From Hydrogenophaga sp. (GTDB lineage: Bacteria; Pseudomonadota; Gammaproteobacteria; Burkholderiales; Burkholderiaceae_C), in the NCBI GenBank assembly GCA_021154985.1, contig JAJNQE010000123.1, forward strand, positions 1 through 54,717: a stretch of DNA of 54,717 nt, given 5' to 3'. Under the pieces are notes generated by a model. It was not told the DNA's origin. It ran no database searches and saw nothing but the letters and a program-made list of their open reading frames with translations. Positions 41,902-50,466 of the stretch are shown piece by piece. The stretch's first letter is position 1. Each line of letters starts with the position of its first letter. Made by a program: the position numbers and the translations under genes.

Positions 41902-43341
41902 ATGCCCAAAAACATCGTCATCTTCTCAGACGGCACGGGACAGGCTGGCGGCCTGAGACCCGATCAAAACCTGAGCAACATCTACAAGCTCTTCCGGGCC
42001 AGTCGCACCGGTCCTGAGAGTCCAATCAATCCAAAAGACCAAGTTTCCTTCTATGACGCCGGCTTGGGCACAGAAAACGACGAGGGGAAAATTCCCTTTC
42101 GGCCGATTCAGAAGTTTCGAAAGCTGTGGAGCGGTGCGACAGGCACTGGGATCAGCCGCAACATCGCCGACTGCTACGAGGCGATCCTCAAGCACCACGA
42201 GACCGGTGACCGCGTTTTTCTATTTGGCTTCAGCCGCGGGGCCTACACCGCCAGGTGCGTGGGAGGTGTGATGTCCCTGTGTGGTCTGCCCACTCGCGCT
42301 GCTGACGGTGGTCCGCTGCCTCGCTTTGGCAAGGAGCTGCGCAAGATCGCGGACGAGGCCGTCCAGGATGTTTACGAACATGGATCGGGCAGCAACAGTC
42401 CTGAGCGCAAAGCTGAGCGACTCGAGAAGGCGAGCAGATTTCGAGAGAAGTACGCCTGTTCTGACGCCGAAGGACGGGCCAATGTCTTGCCCTACTTCAT
42501 TGGCGTGTTTGATACTGTCGCAGCTCTCGGCGCACCTGGACCTCGCCGTTGGTTGATGCAGGGCGGCCTCATTGCTTTCACCGGCGTCATGATTGCGCTG
42601 GCCGCTGGACTTTTGTCCTTGATGCCTTGGTTCGAGTTCCGCACGGCCTTTTTTGTCCTGACGACCTTGGTGATCTTCAGCATGCTGGCGAGCTATGCCA
42701 AGAGTCAGGTAAAAACCATTTCTGACTTCCCAAACCAGGGTGATTTCAGTTGGCACATTGCGGCCTGGCGTTTTCGGTTCTACGACCTGACGCTCAATCC
42801 ACGGGTTCAGTATGCGCGCCACGCGCTGGCCATTGACGAGACACGCTCAGATTTTGCGCGAGTCCAATGGGCAAACAAGGGCGAGTGGCCAAACAGGGCC
42901 GGCGAACCTGAGTGGCTGAAGCAGGTCTGGTTCGCTGGGAACCACTCCGATGTTGGCGGCAGTTATCCGGAGGATGAGGCACGCTTGTCCGACATAACGC
43001 TGAAGTGGATGGTGGAAGAAGCGACCTGCCTGCCGCATCCCCTGGTGGTCGATGCCAACCGCCTTCACTTGTTTCCGGACTGCGCAGGTATGCAGCACAG
43101 TGAAATTGAAAGCATGCGAGAGACATATCCAAAGTGGTGGCCCAAGTCATGGCACTGGACCTGGAGAGAGACACCACGAGAGATCAACGTCGAGGCGCCC
43201 CTGCATCACACGGTGTTTGAGCGTTTCGGACTTGGCGATCGTGCACAACAATACGGGATATGCAAGTCGTACCGCCCCTCCAATTTGTCCTCTCACGTGA
43301 AACTCACCGCCCACTACAACTGCGATTCAAAAGTTCATTAG
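41902..43341 (+). CDS. DUF2235 alpha/beta-hydrolase with membrane segments (Tle1-like)
   Basis: A 479-residue protein. DUF2235 opening NIVIFSDGTGQAGG, nucleophile elbow FGFSRGAYTARCVGG (Ser near 110), an Asp in IGVFDTVAALG (near 201) and a His in FAGNHSDVGGSYPEDE (near 347) give the Ser-Asp-His set seen in type VI lipase effectors (Tle1) and related proteins. Two hydrophobic helices interrupt the domain at about residues 215-275, suggesting anchoring in the membrane. No type VI genes or VgrG adaptor are nearby. It follows the lipoprotein by 23 bases and is probably co-transcribed. Confidence 0.82.
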   Translation: MPKNIVIFSDGTGQAGGLRPDQNLSNIYKLFRASRTGPESPINPKDQVSFYDAGLGTENDEGKIPFRPIQKFRKLWSGATGTGISRNIADCYEAILKHHETGDRVFLFGFSRGAYTARCVGGVMSLCGLPTRAADGGPLPRFGKELRKIADEAVQDVYEHGSGSNSPERKAERLEKASRFREKYACSDAEGRANVLPYFIGVFDTVAALGAPGPRRWLMQGGLIAFTGVMIALAAGLLSLMPWFEFRTAFFVLTTLVIFSMLASYAKSQVKTISDFPNQGDFSWHIAAWRFRFYDLTLNPRVQYARHALAIDETRSDFARVQWANKGEWPNRAGEPEWLKQVWFAGNHSDVGGSYPEDEARLSDITLKWMVEEATCLPHPLVVDANRLHLFPDCAGMQHSEIESMRETYPKWWPKSWHWTWRETPREINVEAPLHHTVFERFGLGDRAQQYGICKSYRPSNLSSHVKLTAHYNCDSKVH

Positions 43342-43470
43342 GGGCGCAAATGCTTATTCTGCAGAATGACTGGTTACTCAAAGCCGGTACAAGTAGGTCC
43401 ATGAGCCGCGTGTTCGGGGTGGCCTTATTTCTGGTGCAGAAAGCCGGTTTAGCAACCAAGGGTTAACCGC

Positions 43471-44150
43471 ATGCAGGTGAACTTTGGCCGCTGGCCTGAA
43501 GGCGCTGGTCTGCGGCTGAACAGCCTCACATATGACAGCGGTATGACCGCCATTGGCGGGATGATGGCCGAAACGGCTTTGCCCGCCCGCGCGGCGTTCA
43601 CCGTGCTTGAATTGCATATCGATGGCAGCCGAAATGTGGTGCAACAACTGGCGCAGAAGGCGGAATCGAGCCTCCACGGTGCCTTTCCTCCCTGTCCCAC
43701 GCCGAAGCACGGGTCGCTGTCAGCGCTGACCGGCCCAGGCGTTCAACCATACGCTGGGCATGATGACCTGGGGCATCAACGGCCAAGTCTTTGACACTCT
43801 CGGTGCGAGCAATCTAGGAATCGCCAAGCCGGGCACCCACGAAGTCTGGAAGTTCCGCAACGATGCCTCGAACGGGATGATGGGCATGGTGATGGCCCAT
43901 TCTATGCACGTGCATAGGTTGCAGTTTCGTGTCATCGGGCACTCGGTGGCAGGACGGTTCGCACGGTCATACGCCACGGTGAAGAACGGCTTCGTCGACA
44001 AAGGCTGGAAAGACACGGTGCTGGTGATGCGCGGCGAGCGCGTGCGCGTCCTGCTCTCCTTCGCCGACCATGCCGGCCTGTTCCCCTACCACTGTCACAT
44101 GCGTACATGAAAACGCTGGACTAATGCGCAATTATCAGGTCACGGCGTAG
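43471..44150 (+). pseudogene. Multicopper oxidase (CopA type) remnant, 5'-truncated and frameshifted
   Basis: Three frames must be joined to read this gene. 43471-43690 encodes TALPARAAFTVLELHIDGSR, a middle segment of the oxidase. After a shift, around 43740, the frame continues as AFNHTLGMMTWGINGQVFD and reaches MAHSMHVHRLQFRVIG and LFPYHCHM (type 1/3 copper ligands). A second shift near 44100 is needed to read HENAGLMRNYQVTA and the stop at 44148-44150. The N-terminal cupredoxin domains are missing. It is a dead copper-resistance gene, left next to a broken copper ATPase. Confidence 0.85.
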
Positions 44151-44240
44151 AGATGGAGCCGAAAGGCAGGGGCGAAAGTGCCGCTCTGGCATTCATCAAT
44201 GCAAAACGAAGCGGCCAAGCCGGGCAAGGAATCGCAGTGC

Positions 44241-44765
44241 TCAGCGACTGCGCCAAATAACCACTGCAACGATCAACATCGTCAGGTAGTTCGCAACAAT
44301 GAACCAAGGTGTGTTCCAGGCGATGCCATCGAATCCCCAATACGTCGCCGGATAAAAAACAGGGGACGGATAGAAATCTGCGGAATGCGTGAATACGTCA
44401 ATCAGGATGTGCGACCACCAGCCCAACAAAGGTATCCAAAGCCGCTTCAGCCAAACCCAGGAAACGGCTGTAACTACTCCAGCCAGCAGGGCACTGTGCA
44501 TCGCGCAGTGGAGGTGGAATGTGAGTTCATTGAGTATCGGAGACATCACAGGCTCAAATCGCGGAAGGGCGTTAGCGTAGGCCAGCAAAACCGCCCACCC
44601 GGTGGGAGAAAACAGTAGCTGGTAGACCAAAGGCAACAATTGAATGATGTCGGGAATCACCGCCATGATGACTGTGGCCGCTGTGGTTCGACGGTCCAGG
44701 CGGCGGTGCCGATGCAACCAAGCAGCACCGACGCCCACCCACAGCCCGTGTGCAACGATGTCCAT
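44241..44765 (-). CDS. Membrane-bound metal-dependent hydrolase-like protein (DUF457/YdjM type)
   Basis: A 174-residue protein with four to five membrane segments. MDIVAHGLWVG and LGWWSHILIDVFTHSADFY show the His-Asp pattern of the membrane-bound metal-dependent hydrolase family. Function unknown; members are seen in metal and stress islands. It begins two bases after the end of the P-type ATPase tail, so it was probably the next gene in that operon. ATG 44765 is preferred to a TTG two codons earlier. Confidence 0.75.
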   Translation of the reverse strand: MDIVAHGLWVGVGAAWLHRHRRLDRRTTAATVIMAVIPDIIQLLPLVYQLLFSPTGWAVLLAYANALPRFEPVMSPILNELTFHLHCAMHSALLAGVVTAVSWVWLKRLWIPLLGWWSHILIDVFTHSADFYPSPVFYPATYWGFDGIAWNTPWFIVANYLTMLIVAVVIWRSR

Positions 44766-44767
44766 GG

Positions 44768-44995
44768 TCAACGACCCCCGTGTTGTGATTTGCCCGGCTG
44801 GATTCGGACATGCCGCAGGCGCAGGGCGTTGCCGATGACCGAAACTGAACTCAGGCTCATCGCGAGCGTGGCGATCATGAGCGAGAGCAGCCAGCTGATA
44901 AACGGGTACAGCAAGCCAGCGCCCAACGGGATGCTCAGCGCGTTGTAGAGGAACGCTAGGGTCAAGTTTTGCTTCATGTTGGCCACGGTTGCCAC
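44768..44995 (-). pseudogene. C-terminal tail of a copper P-type ATPase, truncated by an IS
   Basis: Only about 75 residues remain: ATVANMKQNLTLAFLYNALS then IPLGAGLLYPFISWLLSLMI and AMSLSSVSVIGNALRLR, the last two membrane helices of P1B-type (CopA/SilP) ATPases. The catalytic DKTG and copper-binding CPC are gone. The upstream end meets the IS3 relic starting at about 45003, which removed the rest. Confidence 0.88.
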
Positions 44996-45002
44996 AGAAA
45001 AG

Positions 45003-45602
45003 TGGCTCTGCAAATCTGAGCAGCGCGATAAGTGGAAACTCTGGGCATGATGCCGGTTCTTCGGAGTTGTCGGCAGGAGTTTTCGATGGTCAAGAAGTCA
45101 GCACGGCGCACTCGCCGCACGCATACACCGGCGTTAAAGGCGCAGGTCGCCGTGGCGGCCTTTCGCGAGGACCGAACGCTGGCGGAGTTGGGCCAACCAT
45201 TTCGAGCAGAATCCCACGCAGATCGTCGAATGGAAGCGACAGTTGCTGGAGCACGCCGCCGAAGCCTTTGGCGGTGGCGTCCACGCGGTCGAGCCGGTGG
45301 ACCTGGCGCCGCTGCACGCCAGGATCGGCCAGCAGGCTCTGGAGCAGGATTATCTGGGAGGAGCGCTCACCAAAGTTGGATTGCTGAGCGCAAGACGATG
45401 ATCGACCGTGATCACCATCAGACAGTCACTCCCCATGCTGAACCGCTGGCCATCAGCAGGGGCTCGGTGTACTACCGCCGCGCCCGGTGAGCGATGCCGA
45501 CTTGGCCTTGATGCGCCGCCTCGACGAACTGCACCTGGAGCACCCTTTCATGGGCGCGCGCATGCTGCGCGACCAGCTGTGGCGCAAAGGTACCCGTAGC
45601 AC
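45003..45602 (+). mobile_element. Degenerate IS3-family relic (OrfA frameshifted, OrfB truncated)
   Basis: From 45086 the OrfA start MVKKSARRTRRTHTPALKAQ with AELGQPF is readable; a frameshift near 45203 moves the rest to another frame (HFEQNPTQIVEWKRQLLEHA). An OrfB start follows at 45398 (MIDRDH, then LAISRGSVYYRR), shifts frame again near 45490 (SDADLALMRRLDELHLEHPF) and is cut off at about 45602. The left end begins TGGCTCTGCAAATCTGAGCA. It cannot be active. It lies between the ATPase tail and cusA. Confidence 0.85.
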
Positions 45603-45703
45603 CTCGGCGAAGTACCCGCCGATCCGGGTCAGGAACGCCACTCCTCCCTTCCTTTGACCGTCCATGCCAGTAGACTCGCGGCGCCCAATCGCCCTGAACG
45701 AAT

Positions 45704-48700
45704 TCAACGTGGCCGCCGCATCAACCGGTACACCACCGGCACCACCAACAGCGAAAGCAAAGGCGCGCTGATCATCCCTCCGATCATGGGCGCTGCGATG
45801 CGCTGCATCACCTCACTCCCCGTGCCCATGCCCCAGACCAGAGGCAGCAGCCCGGCCACGATGGTGGTCACCGTCATGGCTTTGGGCCGCACGCGCAGCA
45901 CCGCGCCTTCGCGGATGGCTTCCAGCAGCGAAGGCTCGTCGGTGCGCCCGGCGTCCAGGCGCTCCTGCCACGCGTGCTTGAGGTAGATCAGCATGATCAC
46001 GCCGAACTCGGCCGCCACTCCGGCCAGCGCAATGAAGCCCACCACGCTGGCCACCGACAGGTTGTGCCCCAGCAGCCACAGCAGCCAAACACCGCCGACC
46101 AGCGCAAACGGCAGGGTGGCCATGATCAGCAAAGCCTCGTCGAAGCGGCGGAAGATCAGGTACAGCAGCACGAAGATGATGAGCAGCGTGACAGGCACCA
46201 CCAGCTTCAGCTTCGCGGTGGCGCGCTCCAGAAACTCGAACTGCCCCGACCACGCCACCGAGTAACCCGCAGGCAGCGCCACCTGCTCGGCAACAGTGCG
46301 CTGCATGTCGAGCACGGCGCCGCGCAGGTCGCGCTCGCGGATGTCCACGTACACAAAGCCCGCCAGCCGCGCGTTTTCGCTGCGCAGCATGGGTGGGCCG
46401 TCGGTGATGCGCAGATCGGCCACATCGGACAGCACCAGGCGTTGCCCACCCGGCGCCACAATGGGCAGCGCGCGCAGCGCGGGCAAGGAGTCGCGCAGTT
46501 CGCGCGGGTAGCGCAGGTTGATGGGGAAGCGTTGCAGGCCCTCCACCGTCTCGCCGATGTTCATGCCGCCCACGCTGCCGGCCACGATGTCTTGCACATC
46601 AGCGATGTTGAGACCGAAGCGCGCGGCATCCGCCCGGCGGATGTCCACGTCGATGTAGCGCCCGCCGGTGAGGCGCTCGGCCAGCGCGCTGTTCACGCCG
46701 GGCACGTTCTTCACCGCGCGTTCGATCTCGCCGGTGAGGCGGTCGATGGTGGCGATGTCGGGCCCGGCCACCTTCACACCCACGGGGCTCTTGATGCCGG
46801 TGGCCAGCATGTCGATGCGGTTGCGGATCGGGGGCACCCAGATGTTGGAGAGACCGGGCACGCGCACCGTGCGGTCCAGCTCTTCGATGAGTGCTTCGGG
46901 CGTGAGGCCCGCGCGCCACTGCTCTCTGGGTTTGAACTGGATCGTGGTCTCGAACATTTCCAGCGGCGCCGGGTCGGTGGCGGTGTCAGCCCGCCCGGCC
47001 TTGCCGTACACGCTCTGAACCTCGGGAATGGTCTTGATCAGGCGGTCGGTTTGCTGCAGCAGCTCGGCCGCCTTGGCGGCTGACAAGCCGGGCAAGGCCG
47101 TGGGCATGTAGAGCAGATCGCCTTCGTCCAGCGGCGGCATGAATTCGCTGCCCAGCTGGCGCAGCGGCCAGATGCTGACCACCAGCACCAGCGCCGCCAC
47201 CACCAGCGTGAGCTTGGGTGCCTTCAACACAGCGTCCAGCACCGGACGGTACAGCGCAATGAGTGCGCGGTTCAGCGGGTTGGCGGTCTCGGCCGGAATG
47301 CGTCCGCGGATCAGGTAGCCCATGAGCACCGGGATCAGCGTGACCGCCAGACCGGCAGACGCCGCCATGGCGTAGGTCTTGGTGAAGGCCAGCGGCGCGA
47401 ACAGCCGGCCTTCTTGCGCCTGCAGTGTGAACACCGGAATGAAGCTCAGCGTGATGATGAGCAGCGAGAAAAACAGCGCCGGTCCGACCTCGGCGGCCGC
47501 GTCGCCAATCACCTTCCAGCGCGGCTCGCCCTGCAGTGTTTGCCCCGGGTGCTGGTGGGCCCATCGCTCCAGGTGCTTGTGGGCGTTCTCGATCATCACG
47601 ATCGCCGCGTCCACCATGGCGCCGATGGCAATGGCGATGCCGCCGAGCGACATGACGTTGGCGTTGATGCCCTGTTGCTGCATGACGATGAAGGCCACCA
47701 ACACACCCAGCGGCAGCGACACGCTGGCCACCAGCGCACTGCGCAGGTGGAACAGAAAAGCAAGACACACCAGCGCCACCACGATGAATTCTTCCAGCAG
47801 CTTTTCGCCGAGGTTCTTCACCGCGCGCTCGATCAGACCGGAGCGGTCGTACACCGGCACGATCTCCACGCCGGCGGGCAGGCTGCGCTGCAGCTCGGCC
47901 AGCCGCGCCTTCACCGCCGCGATGGTCTGCAGCGCGTTCTTGCCCGAGCGCATCACCACCACGCCACCCACGGCCTCGCCTTCACCGTTGAGCTCACCAA
48001 TGCCGCGCCGCATCTCGGGCCCGGTCTGCACCCGCGCCACGTCGCCCAGGCGCACCGACACACCGGCCGCGCTGGTGATGAGCGGGATGGCGCGGAAGTC
48101 GTCGAGCGTTTTGAGGTAGCCGTTGGCGCGCACGGCGTACTCGGCCTCGCCCAGCTCCAGCACCGAGCCGCCGGCCTCCTGGTTGCCGCGCGCCACCGCC
48201 TCGGCCACCATGGACTGCGTCACGCGGTAAGCGGCCATCTTGTCGGGGTCGAGCACGATCTGGTACTGCTTGACCATGCCGCCCACGCTGGCCACCTCGG
48301 CCACGTCGGGCACGGTCTTGAGCTCGAAGCGCAGAAACCAGTCTTGCAGGGCGCGCAGTTGTGCCACGTCTTGTCGGCCCGTGCGGTCGATCAGCGCGTA
48401 CTGGTAGATCCAGCCCACGCCGGTGGCATCAGGCCCGATGCTGCTGGACGCGCCACGCGGCAGCCGCGCCTGCACCTGGTTGAGGTACTCCAGCACGCGC
48501 GTGCGTGCCCAGTAGGGGTCCACGTCGTCTTCAAACAGCACATAGACGAAGCTGTCGCCAAACATCGAGAAGCCACGCACCGCGCGTGCGCCCGGCACCG
48601 AGAGCATGGTGGTGGTGAGCGGGTACGTGACCTGGTTCTCAACGATCTGGGGGGCCTGCCCGGGCCAGGTGGTGCGGATGATGACCTGCGTGTCGGACAG

Positions 48701-48823
48701 ATCGGGCAGCGCGTCCAGCGGTGTGCGCTGCAAAGCCACCACGCCCCAGGCGCTGAGCAGCGCGGTGGCCAGCAGCACCAGAAACCGGTTGTTGATGCTC
48801 CAGCGGATCAGGCCGGCGATCAT
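45704..48823 (-). CDS. cusA: Heavy-metal RND efflux transporter CusA (copper/silver type)
   Basis: A 1039-residue inner-membrane pump. CusA-type features: IRWSINNRFLVLLATALLSA, LPDLSDTQVIIRTTWPGQAP, the membrane-4 region GGIAIAIGAMVDAAIVMIEN with its Asp, and Met-containing periplasmic segments (MFGDSFVYVLFEDDVDPYW). It ejects Cu(I) and Ag(I) using the proton gradient with CusB and CusC. Four-base ATGA overlap with cusB. Full length and intact. Confidence 0.95.
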   Translation of the reverse strand: MIAGLIRWSINNRFLVLLATALLSAWGVVALQRTPLDALPDLSDTQVIIRTTWPGQAPQIVENQVTYPLTTTMLSVPGARAVRGFSMFGDSFVYVLFEDDVDPYWARTRVLEYLNQVQARLPRGASSSIGPDATGVGWIYQYALIDRTGRQDVAQLRALQDWFLRFELKTVPDVAEVASVGGMVKQYQIVLDPDKMAAYRVTQSMVAEAVARGNQEAGGSVLELGEAEYAVRANGYLKTLDDFRAIPLITSAAGVSVRLGDVARVQTGPEMRRGIGELNGEGEAVGGVVVMRSGKNALQTIAAVKARLAELQRSLPAGVEIVPVYDRSGLIERAVKNLGEKLLEEFIVVALVCLAFLFHLRSALVASVSLPLGVLVAFIVMQQQGINANVMSLGGIAIAIGAMVDAAIVMIENAHKHLERWAHQHPGQTLQGEPRWKVIGDAAAEVGPALFFSLLIITLSFIPVFTLQAQEGRLFAPLAFTKTYAMAASAGLAVTLIPVLMGYLIRGRIPAETANPLNRALIALYRPVLDAVLKAPKLTLVVAALVLVVSIWPLRQLGSEFMPPLDEGDLLYMPTALPGLSAAKAAELLQQTDRLIKTIPEVQSVYGKAGRADTATDPAPLEMFETTIQFKPREQWRAGLTPEALIEELDRTVRVPGLSNIWVPPIRNRIDMLATGIKSPVGVKVAGPDIATIDRLTGEIERAVKNVPGVNSALAERLTGGRYIDVDIRRADAARFGLNIADVQDIVAGSVGGMNIGETVEGLQRFPINLRYPRELRDSLPALRALPIVAPGGQRLVLSDVADLRITDGPPMLRSENARLAGFVYVDIRERDLRGAVLDMQRTVAEQVALPAGYSVAWSGQFEFLERATAKLKLVVPVTLLIIFVLLYLIFRRFDEALLIMATLPFALVGGVWLLWLLGHNLSVASVVGFIALAGVAAEFGVIMLIYLKHAWQERLDAGRTDEPSLLEAIREGAVLRVRPKAMTVTTIVAGLLPLVWGMGTGSEVMQRIAAPMIGGMISAPLLSLLVVPVVYRLMRRPR

Positions 48824-50466
48824 TGGCGCGGCTCCGGTGCCGAGCGTTGCAGGCGGGTGATGCGCGGCACATCGCCGTCCTGCATTTCAAACTCGATCTG
48901 AACGCGGCTCCCAACCCGCAGATCGCGCGGCAGCTGAGCGCGCGGCGGCAGCTTGAAGTCCATCTGCATCTGCGGCCATTTCAGGGCGGGAATCGGCGGG
49001 TGAGAGAGCGTGACGGTGTCGCCGGTGAGGGCGTCGATCACGGCGTCGGTGGTGTGGCGCTGCAAGGTCGTGGCGGCCGGTGTGCTTGATGGGGGTGCAG
49101 GCTCCTGGTTCAGCCGCGCCTCCAGCCCGCGCAGGCTGGCTTCGGAGTCGATCAGAAACTGGCCCGAGCGCACCACGCGCTGACCCATCTGCAGGCCCGC
49201 CGTGATCTCGGTCTGATCACCCACTTCAAGACCTGCCGTCACCTCCACCGGGCGGAAGCGACCGCCCTCCTCGGCCAGCATCACCACGCTGCGCCGTCCG
49301 GTGCGAATCACCGCATCAACGGGCACCAGCAGGCTCAATGCCGCCTTGGGACGCTCCAGCCGCATGCTGACCTGCATGCCGGGCACCAACCGCCCTTGCG
49401 GGTTGGCCAGCTCCACGCGTGCGCGGATGGTGCGCGTGACCGCGTCCACCTCGGGCAGCAGCGTCTGCACCTGACCTTTAAAGGTCTGGCCCGGCGCACC
49501 GGGGCTGGTGGTGCGCACGCGTGCGCCCGGTTGCAGCAACGCGGCCTGACTCTCGGGCACCGCGCCCTCGGCCCACACCGTGCGCGTGCCTTGCAAGCGC
49601 ATCAGCGTCATGCCCGGCATGATGGTGGCGCCTTCGCGCACCATGAGTTCGCTCACAATGCCGGCGATGGGCGCGGTGAGCGTGAAGCGCGGCTGAAGTA
49701 CGCCGGAAGTGACGACGCGCTGGATGTGTGCCGGCGTCATACCCGCCTGGCGCATGCGCTGGCGCGCGGCGTCCTTCAACGCATCGGAGCCTTCGCCACT
49801 CAGCTTCGCCAGGGCCAGGTATTCCTCTTGCGCGGCCACCCAGTCGGGCACGTAGAGCTCGGCCAGTGGCGCGCCGGCGGCCACGCGGTCCAGCGCAGCC
49901 TTCACATGCAGCTTCTCCACAAAGCCCATCGCACGCGAACTCAGCACCACCTGCTCGCGCTCGTTCCAGGCCACGTTGCCCACAGCGGTCACCTCCGACA
50001 CCAGCGAGCCCTCGATCACCGGCGCGGTGCGCAGCCCCAGGTTCTGCTGGATGCGCGGGCTCACCGTGACGCTGCTGGCGTCGGCACCATCGCCGCCGGC
50101 GTAGCGCGGCACCAACATCATGTCCATGAACGGCGACTTGGCGGGTGCGTCGAAGTTCTTGCCCGGCACCATGGGGTCGTGGTAATTCAGGATGCGCCGG
50201 CCGGTGGCCGGGTCCACGTCGCCGGCCTTGAGCGACTCCTTGATGTGCCGGCGCGTGGCCGCTTCCCCCTGTGGGATGGTCCACAGCGATGGGTCGTCGC
50301 TGGTAGTGGCGTTGGTGGTGTTGGTGGTGTTGGTGGTGTTGGTGGCCGCCGGCTGAGTTGCCGTCATGCCCATGCCCTGCTGCATGCCCAGCCACCAGGC
50401 GCCACCGCCCACAGCAACGAGCGCGGCCACAGCGGCCAGCGCGACAAATGCGGTTTTCTTGTTCAT
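48820..50466 (-). CDS. cusB: CusB membrane-fusion protein with C-terminal CusF-like domain
   Basis: A 548-residue periplasmic adaptor. Signal anchor (residues 5-27), an Asn/Thr repeat, a heavy-metal-binding segment (YHDPMVPGKNFDAPAKSPFM), the lipoyl/barrel-sandwich and beta-barrel domains, and, after about residue 470, a CusF-like domain with the metal-site Trp and Met pattern in PALKWPQMQMDFKLP. CusF is normally a separate chaperone that hands copper or silver to CusB; here the two are fused. It overlaps both cusC and cusA by four bases. Confidence 0.92.
   Translation of the reverse strand: MNKKTAFVALAAVAALVAVGGGAWWLGMQQGMGMTATQPAATNTTNTTNTTNATTSDDPSLWTIPQGEAATRRHIKESLKAGDVDPATGRRILNYHDPMVPGKNFDAPAKSPFMDMMLVPRYAGGDGADASSVTVSPRIQQNLGLRTAPVIEGSLVSEVTAVGNVAWNEREQVVLSSRAMGFVEKLHVKAALDRVAAGAPLAELYVPDWVAAQEEYLALAKLSGEGSDALKDAARQRMRQAGMTPAHIQRVVTSGVLQPRFTLTAPIAGIVSELMVREGATIMPGMTLMRLQGTRTVWAEGAVPESQAALLQPGARVRTTSPGAPGQTFKGQVQTLLPEVDAVTRTIRARVELANPQGRLVPGMQVSMRLERPKAALSLLVPVDAVIRTGRRSVVMLAEEGGRFRPVEVTAGLEVGDQTEITAGLQMGQRVVRSGQFLIDSEASLRGLEARLNQEPAPPSSTPAATTLQRHTTDAVIDALTGDTVTLSHPPIPALKWPQMQMDFKLPPRAQLPRDLRVGSRVQIEFEMQDGDVPRITRLQRSAPEPRQ
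50310..50347 (-). repeat. Nine-base tandem repeat in cusB
   Basis: Four copies of GTTGGTGGT (plus strand) encode Asn-Thr-Thr units just after the CusB membrane anchor. Being a multiple of three, copy changes would lengthen or shorten this flexible linker without shifting frame. Confidence 0.75.

Noticed and set aside
43342..43470. Possible transposon end between the DUF2235 gene and the oxidase remnant
   Set aside because: AGCCGGT-type motifs recur (43382 and 43442 region), but no inverted repeat or known terminal sequence could be assigned.
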